Assembly (NCBI GenBank): GCA_022605405.1 | Contig: JABYQQ010000003.1 | Location: 1,922,001-1,986,000 of the forward strand | Source: Earliella scabrosa | Lineage: Eukaryota; Basidiomycota; Agaricomycetes; Polyporales; Polyporaceae | Direction of reading: 5' to 3' | Length of the DNA stretch: 64,000 bases | Shown here: piece by piece, positions 33,969 to 44,659 of the stretch | Layout: each line of letters begins with the position of its first letter | Numbering within the stretch: the stretch's first letter is position 1 | Notes under the pieces: generated by a model | The model's input: only the letters and a program-made list of their open reading frames with translations | What the model was told of the DNA's origin: nothing | Database searches by the model: none | Program-made: the position numbers and the translations under genes

Positions 33969-36900
33969 CTACCTGACACGAGCGTCCGAATACGTATCCG
34001 AATCTTCACGCAGCTCACTGTCAGTCTCAAGACTAGGCGACGTGCGTAGAAGCTATCGCATTCTGATCAGTCAATAATCAGTGCCACAGAGGACAGCAAG
34101 CTCACCCGGCCAAGAGGAAGGACGTGAATGCAAGACCTCTTGAAGGTGAGTTCAGACACCTTCTTCATCTCAAGTCCCTCGAGTCGAGTCAATGTCCTCC
34201 CCAGAGTTGTTTTGGCGAAATGACACATGACGCTGGTAGGTCGGATGGCTATTGGAAGACCTTCGTACTCGTCATAGAACAAGTATCCTGCGACCTTTCC
34301 CAGCTTGCGATATGGGTCTAACTGACGATCAGAGTCGCAAAGGGCTTGTTGACGCCTGACGATGATGAATGTGTCCCGGGGGCGTCCGCCATCTGAGCCC
34401 CGGCTTTCAACGGTGACGATGAGCTCGAGTCGGCCTGGAACAGCTAAGGCAGTGTTGGGATCTGTGAAGATGATGTTGCTGTCGCCACGCGCTCGCCATC
34501 GCGGCTTGAAATGTAGACCTTGATAGATTATCCAAGGATGCGACACAGCGCGTCGGGACAGCCTTGGAGGGTGTGCAACGGAAGACGCCCCGTCGCGAAC
34601 AGCAGATGCTTGCTCATCTGTGAGACGGTTCAGAATGGCACCGTAGGTCGAGGTCTCGAGGTCGATCTGCTGGCCGTCGTCGCTGACTTGACAACCTAGG
34701 TTGGTGTCATCACTCAGCCGCATGATATCGTCCAGCCGTATGCCTCGTCGATCCTCCTGAGCGAGTGACTCTAGGACCTTGGAGAAAGATGGCATGGCTG
34801 TCTTGACTGCGTCGGTGCGAAGAAGAGGGCGGAAGTTTGCGATCCGGCAACTATGCACCATGAATGTCGTCTCGAGTTCGCCTGGATTATGAAGTCAGAT
34901 ATGCTTGTACTGATGTATCAGCCAACGTACCAAAGTTCTTATTGATGTTCAACGTCTGTAACATGTAGTTGAACCTCTCGAACGCAAATGACCTCCAGGA
35001 ATGCACGGGACCAAACAGAGCAAGGAATACGGTTATGTGTAGGGAGATGTGATGGTTAGGTTGTATCTTGCCTCCCTTGTACAGCTCCTTGACGCCACTG
35101 AGGTAGGTCTGTAGAAGCTCGTCCGCCCGTCTCATGTCGTCGGGGGCGATTTCAAGATAACCCAGTGTCTGGACGGCATCTACGAGACTGAGGAAGTTCT
35201 CCAACATGGCATAACGTCTTCCTGTCTCGAGGCCCCATGTCCGCCCTAGAGTGATAGGGAGGTTGACTGTGCATACCGTCCGCCACTGGTCTGCACTGAG
35301 CTTGCCATGCTGCGACGTGCCAAACGCCCGGGGTGCGGGGTTGATCCAACTCGGTAGCTCCATTCTATCGCGATCTCGGACGTACTCTGTGAGCGTCTGG
35401 CGGCCGAGTGCTGCTGTGGTGGGCATACCCTGTGTCTGCGCCATGAGCTTCCTCGCGGATCCAGGGCAGGTGGAATGTACTCACCTGAGGCAGGCTGCTT
35501 TCGCCAGAAGGAGGTATAGTTGTAGCGTCCTTCTTTTTCTTCTTTGCGGGCTTCTCGGGCTGATTTGCACTGCGCTACAGCATTCGAGCGACATGAACCC
35601 CTTGAACAAGGATCGAAAGTCATGCCTCTTACCCAGTTCCATAGGCGCTGAGCTAGTTGCTGGCGCGTGCCATCCGTACGCATCCCCCGGGCCTGGCACA
35701 TGGCCATAAGCGATGGTTTACCTCTTGCGACGAGCACGTTCATAGATGTAGTGGTGATCAAGACGCGTTCGGACTCTGCAAGGACAGACGCGGGGATAGC
35801 TATTGACTGGTGATCATCGCTGACCGCTCCAGCGAGTGGGATAGCTGTCGGTGGTTCAGGCGCCACAACTGGTGTTGGTGGGACCTCTGGCCGCGAAGTC
35901 GGCTGCTGTGGATTCAAAACACGGGGCTGAGGAAGGCCTTCCTTAGTTCGCTAGAGATTGCAGTGAGTTGCAGTCTGACGAGAGTCAACTATGAACCTAC
36001 CCAAGCTCGGAGACGTTTCACCAGCAACTTGATTGTTCCCGTTCGTCGTAGCCCAAGATCACGGCAGAGGTGGTACAGTAGGGGCTTTGTGTAAGCCTCG
36101 AAGACCTTGTCTTGGTCGTGGAGGAGGCTATCGTGTGCTGTCTTCATCACGGCCTCCGAAGGTCTGTTAGGCGCCTTAACGGAGTCCCTGCCAGACGAAT
36201 CTCCGTCATCCTCGTCCGTAGCGATGCCCCAAAAGTCGCGGACGTGACGCTCCAGCAAGCCGAGATACAGGTTATGCATTGTATCGATCACAGTGTATAG
36301 GATTGGATTCCAGTAGGAGAGGCGAAGAAGCTCGGACCAACGAATGCCTGAATGATCGTAGATCATTCGTCGCTGATGAGTGGACTCGGCATCTCGCCAT
36401 GCGATGGCCGTCTCCCGATGGGCTCCAAGATCGCGGGGGGGGAAGTGTTTAGGATCTATCTCATCCTTCTCTTGTAGGAGAAGCGCACAGACAGAACAGA
36501 GTCCGTAGGTGTGGTAGTGAGGAGCGAATCCGGCCATCTGTCGGGCCGCAAGGAGGTCGCAAACCAAGGGAATCATGGCGGCCCTGACATGACGCCCCAA
36601 CGGGCATATCGCCGTCTTGGAATAGTAGACTCCAGGATCCCAAAACTCTTGAAGCTCGTCGACCAGGAGGGCGAGGAAGTGGTTGATCTGCTCGTCGGAG
36701 GGCTTTGTGGGGCCTGGTATGACGCCGGCGAGATACATATTCTCGGGGAGATAGCGAAGATGGGGAGGTAGGTTCAGGCACACCATGTAGATTGCGGTGG
36801 AGGAAACAGACTTTCCCGCCGCCTTCAACTGGAACGGATTGAATCCGTCAGCGGACAAGCTGAATATAAGACGAAGCTCGTTGGGAGGGCCATCCAGGAA

Positions 36901-38264
36901 ACGCGAGGTGTTGGTGTGATCACGGAAGTTCTGAAATGCGATGCCATCGAAGACGTCCTTCATCGGCGACGACGGCGGACCGGAACGACGAAGCCCCAGC
37001 CACGTCTCGATCTCTTTACGAGATAGCATGCGACCCAGCCAGTGCTTCAGAGACTGATGAAGGTATTTGCGAACAGGTTGCTCCCGTTCCGTCCCTCGGG
37101 AAGAATCTTTCCGCCATAGCTTCGCACCACAAGCTTGGCTGCTCTTGGTCGATTTGAAGGTGCAGAGCCGAGGCGCAGTGGCAGGGTTGGGATAGAGTGC
37201 AAAGCAGGATGGGCAACAAACGTACTCGTGAACCGATGGATCAAGATGGAAGGTGGTCAAGATTGTTCGGGGATCTCTGGCCAGGAATCGGAGCAGGCGT
37301 TCGTCGTCGGCGGTGAGAATGTTTGATCCTCGGGCATACTCGAGCGTCAAACGGTACGTATCGCGTAGCCCACCGATCAGGAGCCGAGTGGACCGCAGTG
37401 GAAGCCCGCATAGAAGATTCATCGTGGCTGCGACGATGATGCAAGCGTAGATGGGTGACAATGGACGAGGCCATGAAGACCATTGGAAGGCAAAGAAGCG
37501 GTCTGCAACGTGTCATTGACTGCTAGCATTCGCTAAATGTCAAATTACTGACCTGTATCAACAGTATTCGCGGCGTCATCCTCGTCGACGGCAGGCTTGA
37601 GCTGCTGATAGTCCCACTCTGCCTCCTTAATGTCCTCGAGGCGGTCTATTTCCTCCATGAACTTGTCTCTGAGTCTCTCGACTGCGTGGAGCCTGACCTC
37701 TTCTTCGCCAGCCAGTTCGCTTTTCAGGTACGTGTAGGTCATCATCAGCCAAGTATGATAAGCAATGAATCGTCGATTGGCGGGATGGGAGGAGAGAAGG
37801 GCACATCGTCCAGTGTTATACGGTATCCTAGATCCGGTGTCGTACCGCACGAAATCTCCAGAGGTTGCGGGATTGTTGACAAAGCGGAGATTTCGATCTA
37901 GGAGAGTGAAGGATAGGACATTGGTAAGAAGAATCCTCTCGAGGTTGTAGAGGTCGGCTGCGAGAATTGAGGGGTCGAACGTAGGGTCGATATGATTGGG
38001 AGGCTTCTGGCTTGAGTGGACTGTGGGTGACTCCGACCGCTCCGGCTCCTGGGGGACGGACTCGATACTGTTGGCGTCACCACCGCAGTCTGCTCGACTT
38101 CCACGGACGATCTCCTCCGGCAGTACCGATGATTCGTCGTCCGATGAGCTCCCCTCCAGCATTCGAGCCTGTGCCTCTATATCGATGGCGTCCAGTCCGG
38201 CCCTTATACGACGATCGCGCTCGACGCGTCGTGCCGTCACTGGGGGAACATGTACTCGGGACAT
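33969..38264 (-). CDS. CACTA/EnSpm transposase, tnp2 family (Transposase_21-like)
   Basis: Seven exons (38264-37553, 37502-36001, 35950-35633, 35574-35485, 35435-34931, 34881-34106, 34052-33969) total 3,987 nt, giving 1,328 residues with no stop or frameshift; introns are 49-58 nt. The arrangement is that of basidiomycete tnp2 proteins: an acidic N-terminus, a Cys-rich segment (YVCCPSCFALYP), a transposase core at about 440-660 (LRLIFSLSADGFNPFQLK, ICPLGRHVRAAMIPLVCDLL, HYHTYGLCSVC, VIDTMHNLYLGLLERHVRDF), a Lys-rich linker (KPAKKKKKD) and a C-terminal domain (FGPVHSWRSFAFERFNYML, TFMVHSCRIANFR). The family catalyses cut-and-paste transposition. Intact coding capacity suggests recent activity. 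Exact catalytic acidic residues were not assigned. Confidence 0.85.
33969..38264 (-). mobile_element. CACTA-type DNA transposon (ends not located)
   Basis: The interval covers only the transposase gene. CACTA elements normally start CACT(A/G) and end with its complement, with 2-3-bp target duplications. I scanned about 33.4-33.97 and 38.27-39.2 kb by eye and found no convincing terminal inverted repeat pair. The true element must be longer. Confidence 0.7.
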
Positions 38265-39369
38265 GGCGATTGTCGATCAAGGTTGGCAGCGAGTGTAGAG
38301 TAGCTACGCATAAGAAACGATCAGTACCACAATTGATCTGTGGCGAACGCGCAAGAAAGTCGGCCTCACCTCAGCTTCAGCTGTCTCCGGCAGAGTTGGA
38401 TGATGTTGAGGCCGAGAAGACGACAGACAGTAGACCTGAAGGTGCTTAGTCATGTGGATAAGCTGGCTTCTCAACATCAGCACATACTGATGTAAGCACG
38501 GTATGCTCTTAAGAACCCCTTGGAACGGCGTCTGCATTGATGACCGGGGTTGGACATAGATCCAAGTAGTATACATTGACCGGGGGCGCTTGCCCATATT
38601 GAATTCCTGTCGTGTTCATCCCCAATAAGCGCGCGTCGATGGGTTTCTCCCAAAGAAGGCCTATATCAGCCAAGGAATGGCACCGTTTGGTCGCGGGTAC
38701 CATCGGTTACGTAGCCACAACAGCAACTTGTGGGCATCCACACGCTTCAAAAATGTGAACTGATGGATACGACGGGCAAGAGACAGTTGATGGGCACCGT
38801 GGCCGGCTCCATCCTCGGGATCTGTCCCGGCAGTGCGGAAGAAGTTGGGGTCTGCACTGTTCTGCAGCGGTGAGTACATGGTCAAATCGCATATAGATTG
38901 AGCGCGTGTTTACTATTGGAGCTATGGTCCCGGTACACGTGTTCTATGCAATACTGTAGCAACCAATTGCTCTCTATCCTTCCGTCTTCGCGCCGTCCAA
39001 TATGATCTATAATCTTGATGCCACGAAAGTCAAACTCGTTCCTGAAGTCAGTGCACCAAAATCTCACTCTGCAATACAAGGGGACGAGATACTCACGTAG
39101 TCTCCCGGGGTCGTCAGCGACCAGCAGACTTCCGAGTCGAATCGTTGCAGGCATGAGTAGCATGGCTACAATGAATCCGTAGTGATGGAAAGAGTGCCGT
39201 GCGACCGGAGAGGGGTTGTTCGGCAGACATTCAGTATGCCTTGATTCGGTGAGGGGCTCGCGAATTGGCTACATCGCACGTTCCCCACGATGGTATGGAC
39301 ATTGATCAGCAAATAGACGATCGGCACCTGTGGCGTTTGGACGTACCCCACCTGATCTCACCCTGTACA
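38265..39369. other. flank of the transposon with minus-strand coding fragments
   Basis: Minus-strand pieces look coding: TDFRNEFDFRGIKIIDHIGR (about 39060) and, after an intron-like gap, GAGHGAHQLSLARRIHQFTF to a stop at 38661. They cannot be joined in phase to a start. It could be a transposon accessory gene or an unrelated broken gene. Confidence 0.35.
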
Positions 39370-40883
39370 CTACCCTCGCTCTCGCGGCCCTCTCGTTGCG
39401 TTGTATCCACTCTCCGTCTTGCGCTGCTCGATCTCCAGCAGCCCTTCCGCAGTCTGTTTGAGCGGGAACGTCTCGGGGTACACCAGGAGCCTCGCGCACC
39501 CGAACGAGAAGAGGCTGTAGGGCGACGGATGGCGTCAGTGCTTGTGTGCTGCGAAGCGAGAGTATGGAACTCACTTCAGGAGCTTTTTTCCAGACGACCG
39601 GGACGCGTGCGGGCTCGACCTCTGCATGCAGGATCGGCGCAAGGAGTAAGCGAGCCAGTCCAGAGTAGCAATGGCCGAGAGGGAGTACTGGTGTAAGCGC
39701 CCCAGTGGATGCCGACAATGGAGATGTTCTTGAGGAGGTCGAGGTTGAGCGCAAGCTGCGGGCGACAGGGTCAGCGACTGTGCGCGCGCACTGGAAGGAG
39801 AGATGGGATGTACTCACCTTCTCGATCTGCACTGCGGCAAAGCCGACGACGATGACTCGGCCTTTCCACGCGATGCATTTGATCAATCTGCCGTGCCAGC
39901 GGTCTTGTTCTCAGTTGGGGCCTCTGCCTGTTCAAACGGACGGAATAGAGAACGGGGGCGTACCGCGGATGTAGCCTAGGGGATCGTAGATGACGTCCAC
40001 ACCCTTGCCGCTAGTGGGCTTGAACGCCTCCTGCTGCCACCCCTACTTCGTGTTCACGCTGTGGTCGGCCCCGCCTTGCCGGATGGAGACGTTGAGCTTC
40101 TCCGGCGAGCCTACCACCGCGCTGGCCTTCGCGCCAAAGGCTGTTGCGGAGAACAGTTAGCGGCATGCGAGGCCATCAGGGGAGACGACAGGGACATACC
40201 TGTTGCGAGCTGGACTGCTACAGTGCCAACACCACCAGCAGACGCAAAGACAACAATCCACTCGCCTACAGCATCAAAGGATTCAGCACACAGCGTGGAT
40301 ACGGACGCAGGGAGGCTGCGCCCACACCAGGCTTGAGAGCTGCCCGCCCGACCCACGCCTCATAACCTGGAGGCTAAATCACATAGAGCCCCAGTCAAAA
40401 TAGCCCTCAGTCACCTTCCCGCCCGTCGCAGCCATCCCCAGCCGTGACAGCTCGAGACCAAAGCACGAGCGTGATACGCACCAGCACGCTGGTCATAAGT
40501 CATAAGTCAATGTTCTCCGGCGGCGAAACGAGGGCCCACGACGCGCTTCCCGAAAGCCCCCTGCGATGGGCCCCGGGAGCTCGCTCCCGCTTCCGAGGAC
40601 GAAACGGCCGCGGCGGTTGGTCCTTGCCTTCAGCTTGGAGGACCTGAACGGCGCAGAGGGCAGACGGGACGACAACCGTTAGATCTCGCGCGGGAGATGG
40701 GAGAGGCAAGGACGCGAGTACGCACATCGTAGTAGTTCAGACCTGCGCTGTAGACCTCGACGAGGACCTGTCCTGGGCTCGGGTGCGTTCTGCCGCCTGC
40801 GTAACAGGGATGTTGGAGGGATGCGCATACTCGGTAACCGCAAATGCGCACATCTTAGCTGGTGTCTCCAAAATGTATGTCAT
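39370..40883 (-). pseudogene. zinc-type quinone oxidoreductase (MDR superfamily) pseudogene
   Basis: A dead medium-chain dehydrogenase/reductase of the NADPH:quinone oxidoreductase type. In order on the minus strand: MCAFAVTEYAHP with SPGQVLVEVYSAGLNYYDV (substrate domain), a frameshifted RPFVLGSGSE block, the cofactor-domain region with KLNVSIRQGGADH, TSGKGVDVIYDPLGYI, IKCIAWKGRVIVVGFAAVQI, LALNLDLLKNISIVGIHWGA, and the tail VYPETFPLKQTAEGLLEIEQ. Parent proteins are about 330-370 residues and reduce quinones in the cytosol. Here there is an in-frame stop before GWQQEAFK and several frameshifts. Introns are retained, so it decayed in place rather than arising as a retrocopy. Confidence 0.75.
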
Positions 40884-42087
40884 GCTGCTTTGGTTGGATG
40901 CAGAAGTCAGAGAAGAGGGCAACGAAAGGAGGAGGCACAAGAGCGGGAGGAGATAGGTGCTCGGCGCTATTGTATTACATACGTTGGGCTTGATCACATG
41001 TCTGAATTCGCAATCCCATCCGCACGAAGCGCCCGCGGGTCATCGTAACCCACAACGGCCAACGTGAGCTTCTCATATCATATCGTGCAAGTCTTTGACC
41101 CTGGGCGACTTCACTCAAGCTACAGAGGAGATACTTCAACCGGTCATCTCCCTTGGCCTACGTCGTTGCGGAGCCGCATGCACTCCAAGCACTCCTTGAC
41201 CCACGAGCTCATCATGAGGATTCCCACAGAGCGGTGCACGACTTCGACGAGGACGCCGACGCTGGTGAGCAGCTCCCGTCCTGACCACACAACGCCTGGA
41301 TGTTGACCTAGTTGACAGGATGCGCAGGTGCCAGTACATCCGTCTTCCATCGGTATCATATCATGATTTAGTCTACACGCATATTGAGGGGTTTTATCAG
41401 CGACATGAAGCTGTAAATTGGCTAATTTATCGTGCTACTCCCTAGCACGACCGTCACCAAGTCACACCGACGGCAGCATGGAGGTTGAACTTGCCCATGA
41501 GCTAGCTTTGAGTCAGAGTATTGTCGAGGAATGAGGCTCGAGAATCTATTACCCGGCGGTGCACCATGCCGTATTACTGAGAGTCAGGTGGCAGGATCGA
41601 TCGCCACTGTCTCGTATTCATCGCAGTGCACGGTTAGCCTTTATACTACAGGATCTCGTAAAATGCGGCGGTGTGAAGGTTCTTGCATGTCTCAACATGC
41701 TGTATCGATGTCTCCGCTAGCTCGTGTTGTAGACTAACTTGTTATACCCTGTACACGATGTTGTTCTTCATCCTCAGTCTCTTCATCCTCTTCGTTGTCG
41801 CCCGGCTTCTTCCTTCCTCGTCGACTCCGCTTCTTCACCGCTCTTGCTGGTTGCTATCTTCTTTCTCACACTCGTCAGACTCTTCCGGGCCACCGAGAGC
41901 TCACGACCCCGGCACCCTTCGATCCCGATATCTTTCGACCCCGGGCCGACAGTTCATAGCGCGGACCAACCCGGGGGCTCTCGGGGTCGCGCCGTGACTT
42001 TGTGCACTGTCGGTGTCGAGTGTCGCCTTATTGAGCTGTCGGCGGTGCAGGGAGAGTCGAGAGACAGGTGTGTGTGTGTGTGGGTTA
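40884..42087. other. intergenic, no supported gene
   Basis: A minus frame near 41144-41280 (LLTSVGVLVEVVHRSVGILM) looks coding but is isolated. A plus frame from 41759 codes a hydrophobic stretch without further support. Confidence 0.35.
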
Positions 42088-42405
42088 GGTGGAGAGAGAC
42101 GTCGGGGTCGAAAGAAGGTGTCGGGGTCGATAGGAGAGGGGCGACAGGCGAGGTGTCCGGGTGGAGAGAACAGGTGTTGAGGTCCATAGGTGAAGTCTCA
42201 TGATCGATACAGAGAGGTGTCGCAGAGAGATGTCGGCCCTCGTGTCGGGGTCAATAGAGAGGTGTCAAGGTAATACTATGAAAGTGTCGAAAGTTGTAGG
42301 GATGAAGACTCGAGAGATGTCGGGGTTCGGAAAGAGAGGTGTCGGGGTCGATAGAGAGGTATCGGGGTCAAGAGAGAGGTGTCGGGGTCCGAAAGAGGGC
42401 TACAG
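42088..42405. repeat. degenerate minisatellite, GTCGGGGTCGATAGAGAGGT
   Basis: About 13-15 imperfect units of roughly 20 bp, all variants of GGTGTCGGGGTCGATAGAGA, run through this interval, preceded by a short TG run near 42068. The units drift in length and sequence, with the best copies near 42310-42390. It codes nothing convincing. Confidence 0.8.
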
Positions 42406-42892
42406 GCCTAGGGACTTCGGACCGGAATCAGTGTCCGGGTAGCTGTAATCAAGTTAATGCTTACCTCACACTGCACCCGCTGAATAATTGGTTGGCCTTA
42501 TGAGCAAGATTCAGCGAATTCGCGATCTCCGCGTTGCGTTCATCAGCCCGTCACTTCGAGTGAAGGCGGGGTTAGCATCTGCTTGACGGACTTGCCCTCC
42601 GTGTTCGAAGCAGCGGTATCCGCCCCCGCCTGTTGGTCATCAGTCGCCTCGCTAGCAGGGCCGTTCGCATGGTCCCGCTCTGTCTTGATCGTGCGCGCTG
42701 AGCATTCTGATGTAGGCGCGTTGGCTGGGGCTGCGTGTCTACGACGGAGCAATCGCAGAGACAACCACGGTGGCCCATGATTCGTGGCTGTCGGACCGTA
42801 AGTACTTGCGCGAGAGAACGGACTTGTGAATGTTGCTTCTCATCCAATCCGAGATTCACGATGTTGACGAAGACACTGCTATGTTGACAGAA
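42406..42892. other. intergenic, 3' flank of membrane orphan
   Basis: A 73-codon minus frame (42543-42764) and an overlapping one to 42859 are open but have no splice or family support. Confidence 0.35.
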
Positions 42893-43736
42893 CTATGACA
42901 CGTACAGAAAGGCACGACCGTATCCAAAGACTCCAACGATGATAGAGACAATGAGAATTGAGGCGATAAGCTCCCAGATCATGCGACAATAATCTCCATC
43001 ATGGCTCGAGGGTTCGGCCTTGCGAGCTTGAGAGATCAGGGATTGTTTGTCAGAGCTGACGTCCAGATCCACGTCAGCCAAGACTAGTAGATCCGCAACC
43101 CGGATGGCGGGGTAATGGATGGTCGCGTTCTAACACAGGGAAGGAATAAGTTTGCAACAGCTTGAGAGACGTTTCGGTGCTCACCCCCTTCCCCTCCATG
43201 CTGACGAAAGAAAGGTAGGCTGCAGGAGACATAATCATGCCTTCGCGCTCGAAATAACCTAGCAGGAATGAGCATGACGAAGATGAAGGGAAGGGAGTGC
43301 ACGAACGCACGAGTCCCCGCATAAAGAGGGATCTGAATTCACCACCATCGATCACAGTGGATAGAGCAGGGTGGTCATCTTGAGGATTGGACTGGAGCCA
43401 AGACCTCAGCAGTTTAAATCCATTGAAACAAGGAGGGAACTCACCAACGCAACCCGCACTCTTGCATCGACGAGCACGTCGAAGAAGTGATGGATAGCGT
43501 CTCTTATGTGGAAAGAAGGAACGCCGTCGATGCTTCCAGTGGCTAGTCTGCACTTCAGTACGTTGGGCCTTGGCCAACGCGAAGAGAGGTTGCTTACTAG
43601 AAGAGAGGCTGAGTTCCTGAAGGAGAGTGGGAGGCGGGCCAGCCGGAATAACAGTGAGCAGCTTGTGGTTGCTCCCAGAGGCCTGCGAGGAGGTGAGAGG
43701 AGTGGAATCGATAGAGGCACCAGATGAAGCCTCCAT
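42893..43736 (-). CDS. small C-terminally anchored membrane orphan
   Basis: Five exons (43736-43598, 43542-43445, 43391-43307, 43258-43185, 43129-42893) total 633 nt, giving 210 residues; introns are 48-55 nt and all phases agree. The Ser-rich N-terminus (MEASSGASIDSTPLTSSQAS) leads to a soluble region (HIRDAIHHFFDVLVDARVRV; GLVRYFEREGMIMSPAAYLS) and an IHYPAIRVADLLVLADVDLD block. One membrane segment (ELIASILIVSIIVGVFGYGR) lies 10 residues from the end. The order of I-(T/H)-YP-x-R-x-D strand, acidic linker and terminal helix is shared with the 30.2-kb gene, hinting at a divergent family. Three tandem GTTGAAC half-sites lie 32 bp upstream of the ATG. Confidence 0.7.
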
Positions 43737-44659
43737 GCCGACGAGCTACTGGGGGAATGGAGGGTAGGTTCAACGTTCAACGTTCAGACCTCAGGACGGG
43801 ATGTGTCGTCGGGTACAACATACCACGTTGTAGGCAGGCGGAAGCCACGCATTACTTAAGAAGCTGCTCGCTGATCTAGATCTGTCAGCATAGCCGAGGC
43901 AGCATACATCGGACTAGTCGATCCGGTGGTCGCCAGTCATCCCAATTCAAACTGAACGCTTATGGCTATGGGAAGCTGGTGTACCGTAATGGGGCACATG
44001 AGGGCAGAGGAGGCATGGTCGAGAAGCAGGAATGGGAGCACGCAACGATGAATGGGATAAGGGCGGACAACCGCACAGCGTCTGAATAATGAATGGATGG
44101 GATCTACATAACATGGATGTCGTGATGGATCCTGAAGTACTAGCAGCCACCTGCGAGTCGGCATGACAGATGCTCGGTATGTTCACTGATGGAGATTTGT
44201 CAAACAAAGCGATGGAGGGAATCCTGAGGGAATCGCGCCAGTGAGACAGCATGATCCGACATTCCGGGAGATCCTGTCGGCGGGCGGCATGGGAGGCGCA
44301 GCAGCGAGACTTGCGTGTGTCCGTGATGGCGACCGGGACCGTTGATGAGCAGGAACGGATATGCGCGGAGGAAAGGAGCGCACGAATCGGGTGAAGATGT
44401 TGTGTGTCGCGCTCGCAATGTTGCTGCATCGGCGGGACGCCGAGAGAGACGCAGACAGGGCCCAGACGAATCCGAGATTGGTAGCGAGTTTACCGAAATC
44501 GCCGACTTGTATCCACGCATGGGCGTTCTAACCAGACAGAGCAGAGTGACTGTCCGTGCGTCGCGAAGGCAAGGGAGTAGGTTGAGGTAAAGACTCAGAG
44601 TTGGAATGGAGCGACACGATCGTGATCGACGAGACGCGCGCATGCGCGCTAAGAACTTG
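43737..44659. other. intergenic, no supported gene
   Basis: Apart from the tandem motif at its start, only unsupported frames are present (43947-44429 minus and shorter ones). Confidence 0.35.
43768..43786. promoter_or_regulatory. tandem GTTGAAC motif upstream of 42.9-kb gene
   Basis: GTTCAACGTTCAACGTTCA lies 32 bp upstream of the minus-strand start at 43736. Unit and position match the motif at 33422-33438. Confidence 0.45.

Noticed and set aside
35246..35917. Alternative exon frame in the transposase (RSNAVAQCKSAREARKEEKE)
   Set aside because: It fails phase at the next junction; the overlapping frame with KPAKKKKKD joins both neighbours in phase.
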